Origin: Galbula dea
Lineage: Eukaryota > Chordata > Aves > Piciformes > Galbulidae
Assembly (NCBI GenBank): GCA_013399015.1
Contig: VWZX01002582.1
Coordinates: 248,001-312,000 of the forward strand
DNA: 64,000 nt
Reading direction: 5' to 3'
The notes beneath the pieces were generated by a model. That model was not told the origin of the DNA and did not search any database. It saw nothing but the letters and a program-made list of their open reading frames with translations. Each line of letters starts with the position of its first letter. Positions within the stretch are counted from its first letter, which is position 1. Positions 44,981 to 58,403 of this stretch are shown here, in pieces. The translations under genes and the position numbers were made by a program.

Positions 44981-47900
44981 TGGGCTGTCCGGTATTCACT
45001 CCCCTCAGCTGGGGCTCCCCAGCAGCCACTTTGCACTGCCATTGCACATTGGAAGGATCAGTAGCAGCTATTAGAGCTCTGCACAGATGACACCTGCACA
45101 CATAGCTCAGCAGCTACAGGAGCACTGAGATGCTGCTTGAGTAGCACTGCTCTCCTACTTCCCTGCACTGGAAAGGAGCTGAGTAAGTTTAGCAGCCAGC
45201 AGAGGTGAGTAATTTTAAACTTAAAGCTCACTTGTCTGCATTGCTGGTGTTTCCCACCCTGCTCTAAAATCCACATAATTTATTATCATCCCCCTCTTGA
45301 ACATTATGAACAAAGTAAGCAGGTTGATTTAGATGGGGACAGCTTTACAACCAAAAGGTTTCAAACCACCTCTCATTTTGGGCTACTCCCTCTGTTTCCA
45401 TCAGTTGTTCAAGTACGTGGCCTAGAAGATCTCCTTGACTGCCTGGCTTCCAAGCCTGTGAGCCCCATCACCCGCCTCAGGACATCAGTAGAGGTCCGTG
45501 AAATCTCCCTCTGCCAAGATCAACACCTCCGAGCAGCCTCTCTGCTGTTTCATGTAACCACTTCTAGGCAGCCCCAAGGTCATTTGGTTGAAGAGGGAAA
45601 CATTTGGTATGGGTTAGCTAAAATTAGTCAGTGGGTGCAAGGGATTCTTTTGCTGTTAGAAGCTTGAGAGTAGCTGGGTGTTCTAAATGGAAAAATTACT
45701 ACTATAACAAGGAAGTATCTTCCTTTCAAAAATGTCATGTCCTTCATGTGGCACAGCACTCATGCTTGTCCTAGGAGAGGAAGGTTTTAGACACAGCAGG
45801 AGAAAGGCTCTGGGGTTTGACTTTTCTTTGTTTTCAATATATTTTAACAAGTTACTGCATTAGGTATTATAACTCCTGTCCAGATAAAAGATAAATGGGA
45901 AACAGCTCTTAGAAAGAAACAATTAATGATCAACAGTTAATGTACTGCCCATTTATTTTTTCTATCAGAAAAAAGAACAGTCAACTTTTGTCTTCCTCAC
46001 TGCTTACTTATTATTTTTACTTACTTGAAGAAAGCAATTATATAACAAACTGTATGCAGAAGTGAGGGAGAGAAATGCACTTAACATATCAGAGGAATAA
46101 GTAGCAAACATTTATTTTCTTTGTGGTATCATGATGGCATTTCTTTGTTGTGGTATTACTTTGCCTCCTGCAGCCAGCTTAAAATCAGGGTTTCCACAGA
46201 CTAAGACGTCATCTCACAGCCCATGCAGAGCTTTCCTACACTGGACACCACACAGGCTATTGCACTGGAGAGTCGCTGTCCAAGCATGAGGCCTCACAAG
46301 CCCCTGAGTTAGTTTAGGCCACAGAAGCTTTTCTCCCACTGGCCTTCTAACAGAAAGCCTTTGCCTGCAAAACATGCCAACACGGCTCTCAGCAAAATGG
46401 GACTAGTAACCTTATATGCATTGGTTATGTGTTGATATAAGCATATCTTTTCACAGATCTACAACCCTGTGTGTTCTCTAGATGTGCAATTATTAAGGAG
46501 ACAGAAAAGTCCACTGCAAGTAGAGTTTAACATTTAAAGAAAAATAATTTCTTGTTACTTTACCCATCAAAAAACCAGAACATAGATGAGCAGCCAGGTT
46601 TCTCTTCCTGCAGCTCACCTTCTCTTGATTTGTATCTTCTCTACCTTTTGTGCAGCCAGTTTCCCTCATACCCTTGGCAAGTCCTAATCCATACACTTTC
46701 CTGCTCAGCTGACTGAGAACGTAGAGCAAATTCACACTTATTTCTGTGTGTTCTCTTAGGAGATTTCCTGTTCTTCCTTCAGACGCTGAATCAGCTTAGA
46801 ATTTGACAAGACATGGAAAGCCTTAAATAATTAACTCAACATTTGCTTCCATTTGTTGGCATTGTTTTCGTTCTAATTGAAAAACAATGAAAAGCTATAA
46901 ACTGGATGACAAACACGGACATCAACAGTTATGTTGCCACAGAGAACAAGAATGCCAGTTTACTACTTTAATGTTAGATATTGCTTGCTCATAAACAGCC
47001 TTATATCCTCATCTGTAGGTTTTGAACTTAAAGTTGCACTGCAGATTGCATTCACACTTTGTGTCTGCTCTAGGTATAACATTTTAAAGTCATTTCAAAG
47101 GACAAGTTGTATTAATCTTTGTATTCCACCAGCAGAATGTAAAAAGCAGAAAAGTTGTGGTGAGGTTTTTTATTTATTCTTTTTTTTTAGAAAGGAGAAA
47201 TGTGTTAGGATCTTTGTGTCAGGGAATTTTTTGGTCAGGAAAAAAAATAAAACGTGATAACAACTGTAAAAGGGGGGATGGAGTAATGATAGAGAAGTAT
47301 TGAAGTGCAGCTGCTACTCTCTTCGTCTTTGAGGTTCCTGGATGGAGCTATAATGGACAGGCAACTTGACATATGCTCTGAAATGCCAGCCTGCAGAAAC
47401 ACAAACCAGTAACTTCTCGTTTTACAAGTGTAGGGAGGTGGACTTGCCTTTGCAAGTTTGGCAAAACTGATCTTGAAATAATGTACACACTGGGGAAGAA
47501 CTCCGAAGGTGCAGATTCCCCAAGAATAAATAACGGAGAGAGTGACCACAAGCCTTCTTTTTCCGTTCTGGAAAGGTATTAAGTAGACCATAACTAACCA
47601 AATCACTAGAAAGCATGATAGAAATCCATATCTGGATGCTGAAGGCAAACAAATTGAAGAGAGAGCAAAGCCACAATTTTTTTCAACAGAACTGTTAGTT
47701 AACTAATGGGACATTTATCTCTTGGCATGTCCCACCCAGACTAGATAACATTTTTTTAAGGTCAGCAACCTGAAAAGGTATGGAGTTTAATATATATATA
47801 GTGAAGGAACAAAATATAATTACCTATAACAGCTAGGAGCTCAAGGAACCTTATTTAAATAGTCTCTTCTCAGCTTTCAAGTCTTTGGATAATCTCATCA

Positions 47901-48539
47901 AGTTCGAAGAACAAAATAAGAAAAACTTAAGGACAGTTGTTCCTCTGCAAAACTGTAATAGTGCAGTTTGTTTCTCTTTTTACTGAAGTGATTTTGTCTA
48001 CAGAACACAAATAGGTCTGGGTCTATAGCATCTAGCCACAATCCAACTCCTTGGGGCACAGAAGTAAGAAAGATTGTGAAAAACTGAAAAGTAGCATATA
48101 CACCAAAACAAACACAGGCTAGCTCTCTTCCCTAAGAATAAACTTCTTTTATTTGTGGCATAGTCATAGCAATAAACAAAAGCCAGCTTTTTTTTCAGTG
48201 TCAGAATATTTAAAGCACAGTGTATATTCTCAAACTCTAGGTGCATGGAATCCAAAAGCTATGCACTGAATGTAACCTTTGTCTTCTAACCTGTTTGCAA
48301 ATTACTTTCTAGCATTTCACTGAACAGGTGAGAAACACACAAAGCAGCACGCGAGTAATGCGACAATCAGACACGCAGTCTAGACTACAGCAGAGACTCA
48401 CACGTATGAAAGAAGCTATTGTAGCTAGTTAAAATAATCCATTGAAGATAACTAACACTTTAAAGCATTTCATCTGAGAATACATCTCATTTCAGCTGTG
48501 GGCAGGTTTTGATGCAGAAGCTGGATTCTACACTCAAAG
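44981..48539. other. anonymous DNA, no gene seen
   Basis: A moderately GC-rich part at 45380-45600 and another at 46180-46330 have no recognisable family. A TA repeat lies at 47790-47800. The two overlapping minus-strand frames near 47235-47676 are not supported by any motif. Confidence 0.45.
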
Positions 48540-48690
48540 CCAATATAATGAGCTAACAGAACAAATAATAAAATGCATCTAATTGAATCCCTCGTTGTCA
48601 AAACCAAATAAAATCTTATTAATTACGCCGATAGCTGCGATTGTATCTTTGGCAACTTCTGGGTCTAGGCTTTTTCTCCCTAATACCAGC
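48540..48690. other. candidate conserved non-coding element (weak)
   Basis: The AT-rich stretch contains attaattacgccgatagctg (48609 onwards) with preserved CpG sites, close to several TAAT cores (atctaattgaatcc). Such preserved CpG in an AT-rich context suggests constraint, but this is only an impression. Confidence 0.2.
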
Positions 48691-51426
48691 AGTCAGCCAC
48701 ACATAGCTCATCACAAATGTAGAATCTAATCACAAAGCAAACACATTGCTGTAGGATCTTTGTAGAGTAAAATAATACTGAAGGGCCACAGCCTTCTCCC
48801 AAAACATGCATGAAATTGCCATTGACATCTGCTGGGACTCAGGATGCAGCGACAGAGCAGGAGGAAGCTCGTGAAGCAAACTGCTTCAGTGTGGTTCATA
48901 AACAGCATACCAGCTTAGGGGCGAATCCTGCACCGCTTGCTTGTACAGAACCCCCACAGGTCAGCAGGATAGTTTAGTCTGGGAAACAACTTAGAAAGTC
49001 AGATTTTTAAGCTATTAAAAGTCAGATTAAAATAGATGCAAATTTAGACTTTATTGGTGTTCATTCAGATTCTGAAAAGCACTTTCCTTGTACAAAATCT
49101 GTTAAAAGTTATAGTATTGAGCTATGTCTCCTTTTCCTTGTACTTCATACTTATTAAATGCTGAGTAATATGAACCTAACCATATCTTTTCGCTTAGAGC
49201 TAAAAAAATCTGGATATTCTCTCTGTCAGCAAATAAAGATAAGAGTAGCATGCTGAAAATGCCAATTTTACTGCACGTTTCAAGAGGTGATAAACACAGT
49301 CTTCATAGTTTTCTCTTCTGAAAATCAATAATTTAACCATGTTTTTTTCTTGAAAAAAAGCTGGAGTTTTCTTAAAATATCAATTAGAGAGCCATCTCTA
49401 TACTATTGTCAAGTGTAATTATGACATAGTAAGAAATGAACAAGTAGTCAACTATTTGTGGTGGGAAAAAAAACAACTTATGCAAGTACACATGAAAATG
49501 CTGAAAACTAATTGAAGCATGTGAAACGAGTGCTTTTGTACCTATGCAAAGGTTTGTATTTAGCCAGCAAGGCCACTTGAAGGCATGGAGCCTACAAGGA
49601 CATGACATTTACAAATAAAAGCAGCTGGCTACAAGAAGTCTGTTAAAACTAATCAATTTTCCAATACATTTTATTATGGTTGTCAAAAATCCAATGATGC
49701 AGGTTAGTAGCATGTAGCTATAAAAAAAAACCACCAGGCAGTGGTAGCTGCATAATCTTTGCTTATTTGAAAGCTTGACAGTTTCCTTTGATTAAAATAG
49801 AGAAACTTCATTATGAGTATTAAGCGTTACTTTATGAGTTATGTAAAGTTTGTGATTTTTCATTTATGCTTTAGAATCTTAACCACATTGTCTCACTTAT
49901 GCATAATCCATCAACCCAGGTGACAAATAGTCTTCTATATTTACACATGAGGAATATACAAGGAGCATACTGTATTAGCAGCTGAAACTACAAACGCCAC
50001 TGTCAATCAAACCGTCTGGCATAGGACCATATTTCTTGTCACCAAGAGGCTTAAAGCAAAGAATCTATGCCTAATTCTCTTAAACCTTACAGGTCAAAAG
50101 GTTTTAAAATTATTTTTGACACCATTTCTTTGCTTTGTCAACAGGCCTGAGTACTTTTTAACATGTAAAGGATATCAAAAAGCTGCTCATCAGAACAGTC
50201 TGGCATTAGCAATTTATGGGTTTTAAGTCTGCAGTGCACAGTAATTCCACTGGTATCACAGCATGCCATTCTGGAATGAGAGGATGGAGATGCCGCTGCA
50301 GGACTGGAACTTTTATTAATTCAAAACCTCCAAAGCAATCACTCGTACTCCAGGCAACCAGCACTTGCTGAGTCAAAGCCACCTCACAGCCTGAAGCTGC
50401 ACCGCAGTGCAAACACCCCGCTATCGTGCCCAAACTGTCACGCAGACAATTTCCTCACCAGCCATTTTATGCCTGTTTCAAGGTCTTGCTTCCCCCAGAC
50501 ATCCATGTAGGGTCTCTAAATTGGCAGCAGTGATGTAGTTCTCATTTGTTAAACTATTTTGCAGATAGATGCAAAGACCATCCTTGAAAAATCGAGGCTT
50601 TCAGGAGCCCAGCTGTTTGAGCCTTTCTTACTAAAGATGCTGTTTTGCAGCAGGACTAAAACCCCAGCTGAAGGTTTGGCCCTGTCCTGCCAGGCCAGCA
50701 GAAGGAAACGTGGTTCCTTCCCAGCAGAGTTAGCAGTCCAGAAATTCTGAAAATACTGAATGACTGAAAAACAATCCCCTTACGCAAATTGCTGGCTGCA
50801 GCTCTCGGGGACCGTAGCCAGCATCTTCCACTCTCTGCCCAGTGCTTTCAAGACAGTGTCTGTGACCTGGCAAGGAGTGGAGACAGGCCATGCAGCAAGC
50901 ACAGCAGCACTTCTCTCAGAGCCAAGAGCTTGTGGTGACAGGGTGCTGACCCACGACCTCAAAATTACTACACAAATTTCTTCACAGTTCATCCAATAGA
51001 GCAAGCCTGGTGCATCCTCCTAGCAGAGTGGAAAGCTTTCCAGCTGAAAACAAAGACTGCAGACTGGGCTGGGAGATGCTGTTAGCAACAAATAAAATTA
51101 CATGCTGAAGAGAAATAAGGTAAAAGTTGAATAACAATGGGAGGAACTTGAACTTGGTAAAGGGAATACAGATTTGAAGAGGTGGGGGGGAAAGACAACA
51201 GAAAAAGTTGTATGTGGAGGAAAGACAAGGTATCAAATAATGGCAAAGACTGAGGGGACAGAATAAGAAAAAAGGGTATTTGCACTGAAAAGATCATCAC
51301 AACTAGGATCCAATGCCCCAACGTTACATTCAGACACCAGAATAAGAAGCAAGCACTGAAGGAAGCTTAGAAATTCTGGAGTAGGCACATCCATTTGCCT
51401 TGCCCAGGGGTACTTACAGAGTAACT
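48691..51426. other. anonymous DNA, no gene seen
   Basis: A GC-richer patch at 50220-50440 contains an unassigned 75-codon minus-strand frame. A polypurine stretch with a G7-8 run lies at about 51174-51197. No transposon was recognised. Confidence 0.45.
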
Positions 51427-51975
51427 TAGACTGGAAAATACCTTTAAGAGCCATTAACCTTGCATAGCCAAGCCCGCCACTAAACCAGGTCCCTCAGTGC
51501 CACATTTATGTGTCTTTTAAATATCTGCAGGGATGGTGTCTCTACCACTTCCCTAGGCAGCCTATTCCAATCCTTTTACTGAAGTTTTCCCTCCTATCCA
51601 ATCTAAACCTCCCCTGGCACGACTTAAGGCCATTTTCTCCCATCCTAACATTTGTTACCTGGGAGAAAAGACTGACCCCCACCTCGTTACAGTCTCCTTT
51701 CAGGGAGTTGTAGAGAGCAAGGTCTCACCACAGCATCCTCTTCTCCAGACTGACCAACCCCAGTTCCTTCAGCTGCTCCTCATAAAGCTTGTGGTCTAGA
51801 TCCTTCACCACCTTCTTTGGACATGCTCCAACATGTTCTTCTTGTAGTGAGGGGCCCAAAACTGAACACAACATTCAAGGTGTGGCCTCACCAGCAAAGA
51901 GGCAGGATCACTTCCCTAGTCCTGCTGGCCACACCATTTCTAATGTAAGCCAAGATACTATTTGCCTTCTTGGTA
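51427..51975 (-). mobile_element. CR1-Y-type LINE 3' fragment, minus strand
   Basis: On the plus strand the 3' end starts with tagactggaaaatacctttaa. It then runs through the conserved blocks cagggatggtgtctctacca, ccaatctaaacctcccctgg and gagaaaagactgaccccca. The ORF2-coding part follows, with gtagtgaggggcccaaaact and acttccctagtcctgctggc. This block order and the leading 'tttaagagccattaacc' are typical of the CR1-Y group. The element covers about 550 bp and ends, by truncation, near the block ttgccttcttgg. Small deletions and substitutions are spread along it, so it is older than the nested plus-strand CR1 at 57.7 kb. Confidence 0.93.
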
Positions 51976-54900
51976 CTTCTCAAGACTTGTTTTGAGGGCT
52001 CCCCTTCTCTCTTTCAGAGAACAGGAATTTGAGATCCTGTAATGAAGGGCATTACAGAACTATGAACACTACATGAAAATCAGCTTTTTGCACTGATGTT
52101 AGTGAAGCCAGTGGTGCTTTGAGTCTGGCAGTGATGATGAGAACAGGTGCTGGTGCCCCTGCATGTTTGCCTTACTGCCGAGCTATCATTGACAAAGACG
52201 ACATTCTTCCTTTATTTCCGAGACTACGCATCACTACACCACACTTGTCCCTAGGCTTTCCCAAATGATTCCCAAATGTTAAACTTAAAAAATAATTATT
52301 ATTAATAACAACAATAATGTGCAGCCTGGAAGACCCCAGCATTGCTGAAGCACGTACCTCCACATTCTTCCCCTTCCTTACAAGAGTTAATTCTCCTGTC
52401 TGCCAAACAGCTCAGTTCACAAACTGGAGCAGAGGGAAGAGGAGGAGGGTGGAGGAGAAACCAGGGGTAAGGTAGCCAAGATGACAACTCCGTGCAACTC
52501 TCAAAAGTGCTCTGGGGCTGAACTTTGGCCCGCAGCCCAACACTAGTGATGAAATATTATCATAAGGTTATATCCATTTTCCAACCTGCACTCTATGTGT
52601 GCACTGAGTCTGGTTTTTATTTTGGTTAAGGGCAAGGACACTGCATTCAACAAACCAAACCAAAACTCCTGATTAAAGCAGTGTGTTTCATCACAACACA
52701 TGCACAGGAACATAAATATCTAAATAGACATGGATTTGATAAAAATTATCATGAACCAAACCTAGAGAGACAACAAGCTGCAGAACACCACTGAACACAA
52801 GGATCGTGGCTCAGCCTTCCCTAACTTCATCTTGCTTGGGCTTTGCATCAGAAGAAGTTTATTTATTGCTCTTAGACTTCCCTTCCTTTACCCCACTGTT
52901 TTACCATGTCAGCTTGCTGCACTGAAATCCAGAAAGCAGCACAACCATGAGCTTCTCAGATCTCACCCTAGACAAAGAGAGGGACACAAACCTCACCCCT
53001 AGGTCTGACCTTTGTAAGGGTTGCAACCTGTCTGTCAGGATAGAGTAACTGATAGATAACAGGTCATCCTAAGGAGTGGAAAGAAAGGAGGAAATAAAAT
53101 GCATCTTCCATAATGGGAAGCAGAAGAGATGAAAGGCAGAGATAGAGGATTCTCATTAAGAAGTGAGGTGAAAAAGATACACGTGTCTTGGAAGTAAAGA
53201 CTGCAAAGTTCATGAAAAGCAGGAGAACAAGACCCTCAGTGAGAACAGAAACAGTTCAGAAGAAGAAAGAGCAATCATATGATGAAACCATTCCAACTTC
53301 AACAAAGGGAAATATGGGAATTTTTACTGTTACTAGAGCACCAGAAAAAATTCAGATGTTTACAAGGTAACCAAAACACCACTCTTGGTGGTGGATTACA
53401 AAATGTAATTAACTCAAATAAATCCTGAGCAATTTGAATGTTTTCCTCTTTTTCCTGCTATCAGTTATTTGCTTTACCATCTTTCTCTTCCTATCCCCAG
53501 ACCAATGATGTTTTTCTTTTTCTATAAAATTAAAGATTGAGCTATAGTAAGAGAATTATCTCCCTTTCACTGAAACTGCAAATGCCTTTTCAACCATTAC
53601 TTCTCTCTCTTCCATCTTCAACAACTCCTATAAGTTCCAGTGTGCTCCTTTCATCCTTATTAGGTGACAAATACAGATGGTTCTGCTTTAGTGCAGTGAA
53701 AGTACAAGCTTTTCTGCTGATTTATAGCCAAATAATACATACATTGCTTACAAGATTACAGTTTTCTATGCCACATAGAACTGCTTTTGGTGCCTCATGT
53801 CTCTCTTCAGAAAGTGAACTAAGCTCATCTATATTGAATGAAAGGGTGACAAAAATCAGTACAAGTACAATTAAGTAGCAATTGTGGATTGCTTTCCTGT
53901 ACATACATAAGAGAGGAGTCAGGTTTAGAGCTGAGAGAAAATTCAGGGAATCTCCAATAAACTGGGAATCAGAAGACCCTTAGTTCAGCTTTGGAGAATT
54001 ACAAGTTCCTTCCTTTGTGGAAGTGTCTCACAATTGAATACTTGCCATTCTCAGTTGCTGACTTTGTCCTGTGTCTTCCCAAGTTTTCCCTACCAAGGTT
54101 TCTCCTGGTAGGTGTGCTGGTCTGGTCTCTGGGAAGCTCTGACTGCTTTCAGCTCTTTTTCAGTTAAGAGCTGGAGCATAAGGTGCAAAATCCTTTGGAA
54201 ATTTTTCCCTTTGTTAAGAAAGGTACCAAGAAGTCTTACCTGCAAGAAAAACAAGTTAAAAATTGGCAACACCTGGTTTCAGTGCAATAATCCATTTTCC
54301 ATTCTCTAGTTAATTCTACCTAAATCTCAGGCCTTTTGCCATGGGTTTGAGATGCTTCATACAAGAAGAAACTCCCAAACACAAAAGATCTTAAGGTAGT
54401 AGGCAAGGCAGCAAGGCTGCCAGACGTGTTAAGGCATATTCAACATTGATTCAATGTATACTTTGAGGGGGGCCCAAGAGCAGGCTTTCATCCAAAACTA
54501 TTGAATTCTGGTTCAATTTGACATTTAGGCTGGGGTTTGGATACTTTCTTATTTTTGGGGGAGTGATTCATCCAAAACTTTAAATTATCCAGGAAAAAAT
54601 GTGGGATTAAATTAATCCTAGATGTTAGTATTTAAAGAGGAAACCCCATGTTTAATATGATCTGAACAGCAATAGAAACCTGAAGCCACAAAAAAAATGA
54701 TGCATACATGGGAACAATAACATAAATTACTAAGATCAGTGCATGCAAATATCAAAGTGTCCAGAATGTCTCCAGGACAGGGATCCTATACTGCACAGAA
54801 CTGTCGAAGAAAATAGCTCAAATATTGCCAGCACCAGGACAAAGCAGAAGTACGAGGTGCTTCAGCAGGCATGTACCAAATTAGCCCCCCTAATCCAGCT

Positions 54901-57338
54901 GGGTACTTACTCCATAACAGCTGCTTTTAGTTGCAATACAGGCAGACATGGAGAACCAATTCCTACTTACTCCTCTATACCTAGCCCCCAGTAACCCACA
55001 CAGCAAAAAAAAACTGCTGCACTTTCTTGCCAGCATCCAAGACTCTGGGATTTGAATCTAGGAAGGAGGGAAGAAAGAGAAACAAAGTGAAGCCTGCAGC
55101 TGCTTTGGGTCTTAGTGGGGGGAAAAAGTATTAAGAAGCCATAAACTATTCTATTCTTCAAGAAAAGATGGGCTCTGGAGTTTGGAAAGAGATCTCTGGT
55201 TGCATTGGAAAGATTAAAATAACAAAATAAGTTTCAGAAATGGAAAATGGTCTGGAAAAAGAGTCTCCATATCTGCATATCTAATCTGCTTTTCTTCAGC
55301 TGTCTAACCAAATGGTAATTCTGCAGTGTAGGTTCCTATTAGCAAAAATCATAAGGAAGGATTGGGTGCCAATACATTTATTTCCACAGTGAAAGGCACA
55401 TGAAGTGTTGAAAAAATCATCAGTTTTGTTGATGTTTACACTGTGAATAGTTTAGCTGTAGTAAAGTCTTAAGAGATCATTTTTGTTATGAAAAGCAGTG
55501 ACAGGACATTTGTATTTTGAAAGCATCTGAGTTTATCAGATTATGATTTTTAGCATATTTGTGGTCTTCCCTAGAGCATAATGTTTGTGAGTGCATGTGC
55601 AGCTCGAGTATTACTATCCTGTTAGCCAAAATGTGCATGGAAGGAGGTACTTTTATTTTTTAATTGGGACTCTCCCTCTGCACATTATACCCTGGGCTGT
55701 GCTCTCCCCAGCTCAGCCCTATGACCTCTTTTGTGAGCTGCACTTCTCCTGGCCCAGGCCAACAATGTAAGAGGCCCTTGAAATCCACCTTTCAAGAGTT
55801 CAAAACCAGCTCAGTTTACCTTCCCATCAAGCTCTCCATCAGTTTGTCTGGATGCACCCACTTTGGTTCACCATCACCTTCCATTGCTTTAAGGATGCAT
55901 AGGCTTCAATAAAAACAAGAGGTGTCATCTGACTATACTAGAGATTATGGAAAATAGTCAAGGATTCAGCAAGTTAATGCAGCATAGCAAAGCACGCACT
56001 AAAGAGCTTTAAGCAGCACAAAGACATTATCATGTTTTCCTCCACATGCTATCACTGTATTTGTCTCTTCAACAGGCCACCTGAAATGGGAGGCAGTCAC
56101 CAGGCTCAAAATCCTGGTCCCATGAGAGATTAAGGAAGTGACTGTGACATTGCCACCGCATGCGTGTTTGGTGGAAGGAGGCTGCAATCGATCAGCTGAC
56201 AGATGGACCCAGCCTCACAGGGCAGGTTGAGGACCAGCCATTCTCTCGTGCAACTTCTCTCAAACCCCTTTTCCTCTCAAAGTACTACACTGCTGTAATA
56301 TAGGACTTTTACCCAGAAAGACTACAAGCACCACAGGCTGACGACACATAGGGATAAAGCCCAGCTGCTGTGCAGACATCTTGCAAAGGAATGCACCTCT
56401 GCGAACATTCGTGCACGCACCCAGCATGTCTTAAAAGCAGAGGGGTATAACCAAAATAGGCTCCTTCTTCCAACCTGTCAAGTCACACACATTCAACATG
56501 CAATTCTCTGATTCAATTCCCTTTTTTGGGGGCTTCCCCTTGCTGGCCCCAAATCTTACAGATTTCCAGCTGACTGCCATAACTGCTTTCTTCACCACTG
56601 CAACCACATGCATCAGCAAAAACTGCTCGACAGACCACAGAGTACCCAGTGTATCAGGTCACCAAGTGGGAGAGAGGCAAGACCCAAGCAGGACCTCACA
56701 TTCATGGAGGTCTGGAAAGAGGCAAGTTCTCCACTGGTAGTCAAGGGCCAGAGACCTTCTCTGCACAATGCCCCTTGTAAAGTGCACAACACCCTTTACC
56801 ACACAAGCCTTGGAGGAACCAGAAACTACCCCTGTCTCTGCGTCTGTCTTACTCCAGAGGAACTCCATGGTCCCCTGTTAGTGGCATTTCCCAAGGAGAT
56901 GAGAACCATGATCCCAACCTTGCCCCAACACTCTTTTATCCACCTCCATGAAGTGAAAGGAGGACTGATTTTATTGTCAAAAATGTACCATTTCACTTTT
57001 TCTAAAAGACAGGAGAGGACAGATTTCAGTTTTAGCACATCACAACTTGGTACCACTTGAGAGAGTAGTTTTACTACCTTATGCCCAAGTGAAACAGATG
57101 AGAAGACACTTATGTATTTCCCTTCTTTTACAGGAATACTCGTAATAACAGGTCATTTCTATAGTCTCTAGTCATCCACCCTAGAGACAAGCTCAGCTAG
57201 CAAAATCTGTATCACACTATGGATATGTTTAAAACACAGAACTTCTTTATTTAGATGAGCCTGGCTCACAAGTAAATTCTGAAGTGAATTTACTGCCAGT
57301 ACGAAACATAGCTCAGAAAGAGGAGAATCAGATCTTAG
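51976..57338. other. anonymous DNA, no recognised gene
   Basis: A purine/G-rich patch lies at 52431-52475. The longest non-repeat open frame in the window, 150 codons at 56608-57060 (plus), is in a balanced-composition stretch (56490-57060) with a competing frame on the minus strand. It shows no motif I recognise. Nothing else stands out on either strand. Confidence 0.45.
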
Positions 57339-57676
57339 GGCCTGGAAATGACTTCTGCCAGCTCCCTCAGCACCCATGGGTGCATCCCATCAGGTCCCAT
57401 GGGTTTATGCATGTCCAGATGGCTTAGCTGCTCCCTAACCCACTCCTCCTCTACCAAGGAAAACTCCTCCAGTATCCTAACATCATGTGGGGGTTGAAGG
57501 GGCTGAGGCTCCTGAGCACTGTCTCTAAGAGCATAGACAGAGACAAAGAAGGCATCCAGTAACTCCACCTTCTTTGTATCATCTGTCACCAAGGCACCCA
57601 CCTCATTCAGCAGGAGGCCTACATTGCCTCTAGTATTTGTTTTTTGGGCAATGTATTTGAAGAAGCCCTTCCTTAT
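57339..57676 (-). pseudogene. host CR1, reverse transcriptase N-terminal part (3' side missing)
   Basis: Read on the minus strand, the frame carries KGFFKYIAQKTNT, then VGLLLNEVGALVTDDT, LLDAFFVSVY and GPDGMHPWVLRELAEV. These are the segments leading into the reverse transcriptase of avian CR1 ORF2. The match stops abruptly after RELAEVISRP at about 57339, and the rest of the reverse transcriptase and the whole 3' untranslated region are absent. LINE copies normally keep their 3' end, because synthesis starts there, so this loss points to a later deletion or rearrangement. The partner half of the same element is at 58404-59435, and the two are separated by a plus-strand CR1. Confidence 0.88.
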
Positions 57677-58403
57677 GAGTATAGGCTGGGAGAAGAACTC
57701 ATTGAGAGCAACCGTGTAGAGAAGGACTTGGGGGTCATGATTGACGAAAAGCTGGACACGAGCCGGCAGTGTGCATTTGCAGCTCAGAAGGCTAACCGTG
57801 TCCTGGGATGCATCAGGAGAGGCATGACCAGCAGGTCTAAGGAGGTGATTCTGCCTCTCTATTCTGCCCTTGTAAGGCCTCGTCTGGAGTACTGTGCACA
57901 GTTCTGGGCTCCTCAGCATAAAATAGATGTGGACCTCTTGGAGTAGGTCCAGAGGAGGGCCACGAAGATGACGAAAGGACTGGAGCACCTCCCCTATGAG
58001 GACAGGCTGAAGGAATTGGGGTTGTTCAGCCTGGAGAAGAGAAGGCTTAGAGGCGACCTTATAGTGGCCTTTCAGTACCTGAAAGGGGATTATAGGACAG
58101 AAGGAGAGAGACTTTTCTCCTGGTCTGATTACAACAGGACATGGGGGAATGGCTACAAGCTGAAGGAGGAGAGGTTTAGGCTGGAGATGAGAAGGGGGTT
58201 CTTTACCCAAAGGGTGGTGAGGCACTGGAGCAGGTTGCCCAGAGAGGTTGTGGAGGCCCCATCCCTGGCAGTGTTTAAGGCCAGGCTGGATGTGGCCCTG
58301 GATGACCTGGTCTAGTGCATGTGGTGTCCCTGCCCATGGCAGGGGGGTTGGAACTAGATGATCTTCAAGGTCCCTTCCAACCTCAGCCATTCTATGATTC
58401 TAT
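57677..58403 (+). mobile_element. nested young CR1 3' fragment with near-open ORF2 C-terminus
   Basis: The insert starts in ORF2 with EYRLGEELIESNRVEKDLG. It continues through SREVILPLYSALVRP-like sequence (here SKEVILPLYSALVRPRLEYC), LELGLFSLEKRRLRG-like sequence and ends with ALDDLV and a stop at 58313-58315. One in-frame stop (tag at 57944-57946) interrupts about 214 codons; otherwise the frame is open with no frameshift, which indicates a young copy. The 3' untranslated region has gacctggtctagtgcatgtg, ccatggcaggggggttggaa and the terminal attctatgattctat. It splits the minus-strand host CR1 between ttat and cgtg with no clear target duplication (at most 3-4 bases), as is usual for CR1. 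Confidence 0.93.

Noticed and set aside
45380..45670. Possible exon or LTR in a GC-richer patch
   Set aside because: I could not match it to any family, and there are no terminal repeats or splice context that I trust.
56608..57060. 150-codon open frame (plus)
   Set aside because: No motif, no family resemblance, competing frames on the minus strand and no visible splice or promoter context. It was kept only as a note.
57335..58390. 351-codon open frame on the minus strand, the longest in the window
   Set aside because: It runs through the plus-strand CR1 insert in antisense and only its last third is real CR1 sequence. The join is an accident of the nested insertion.
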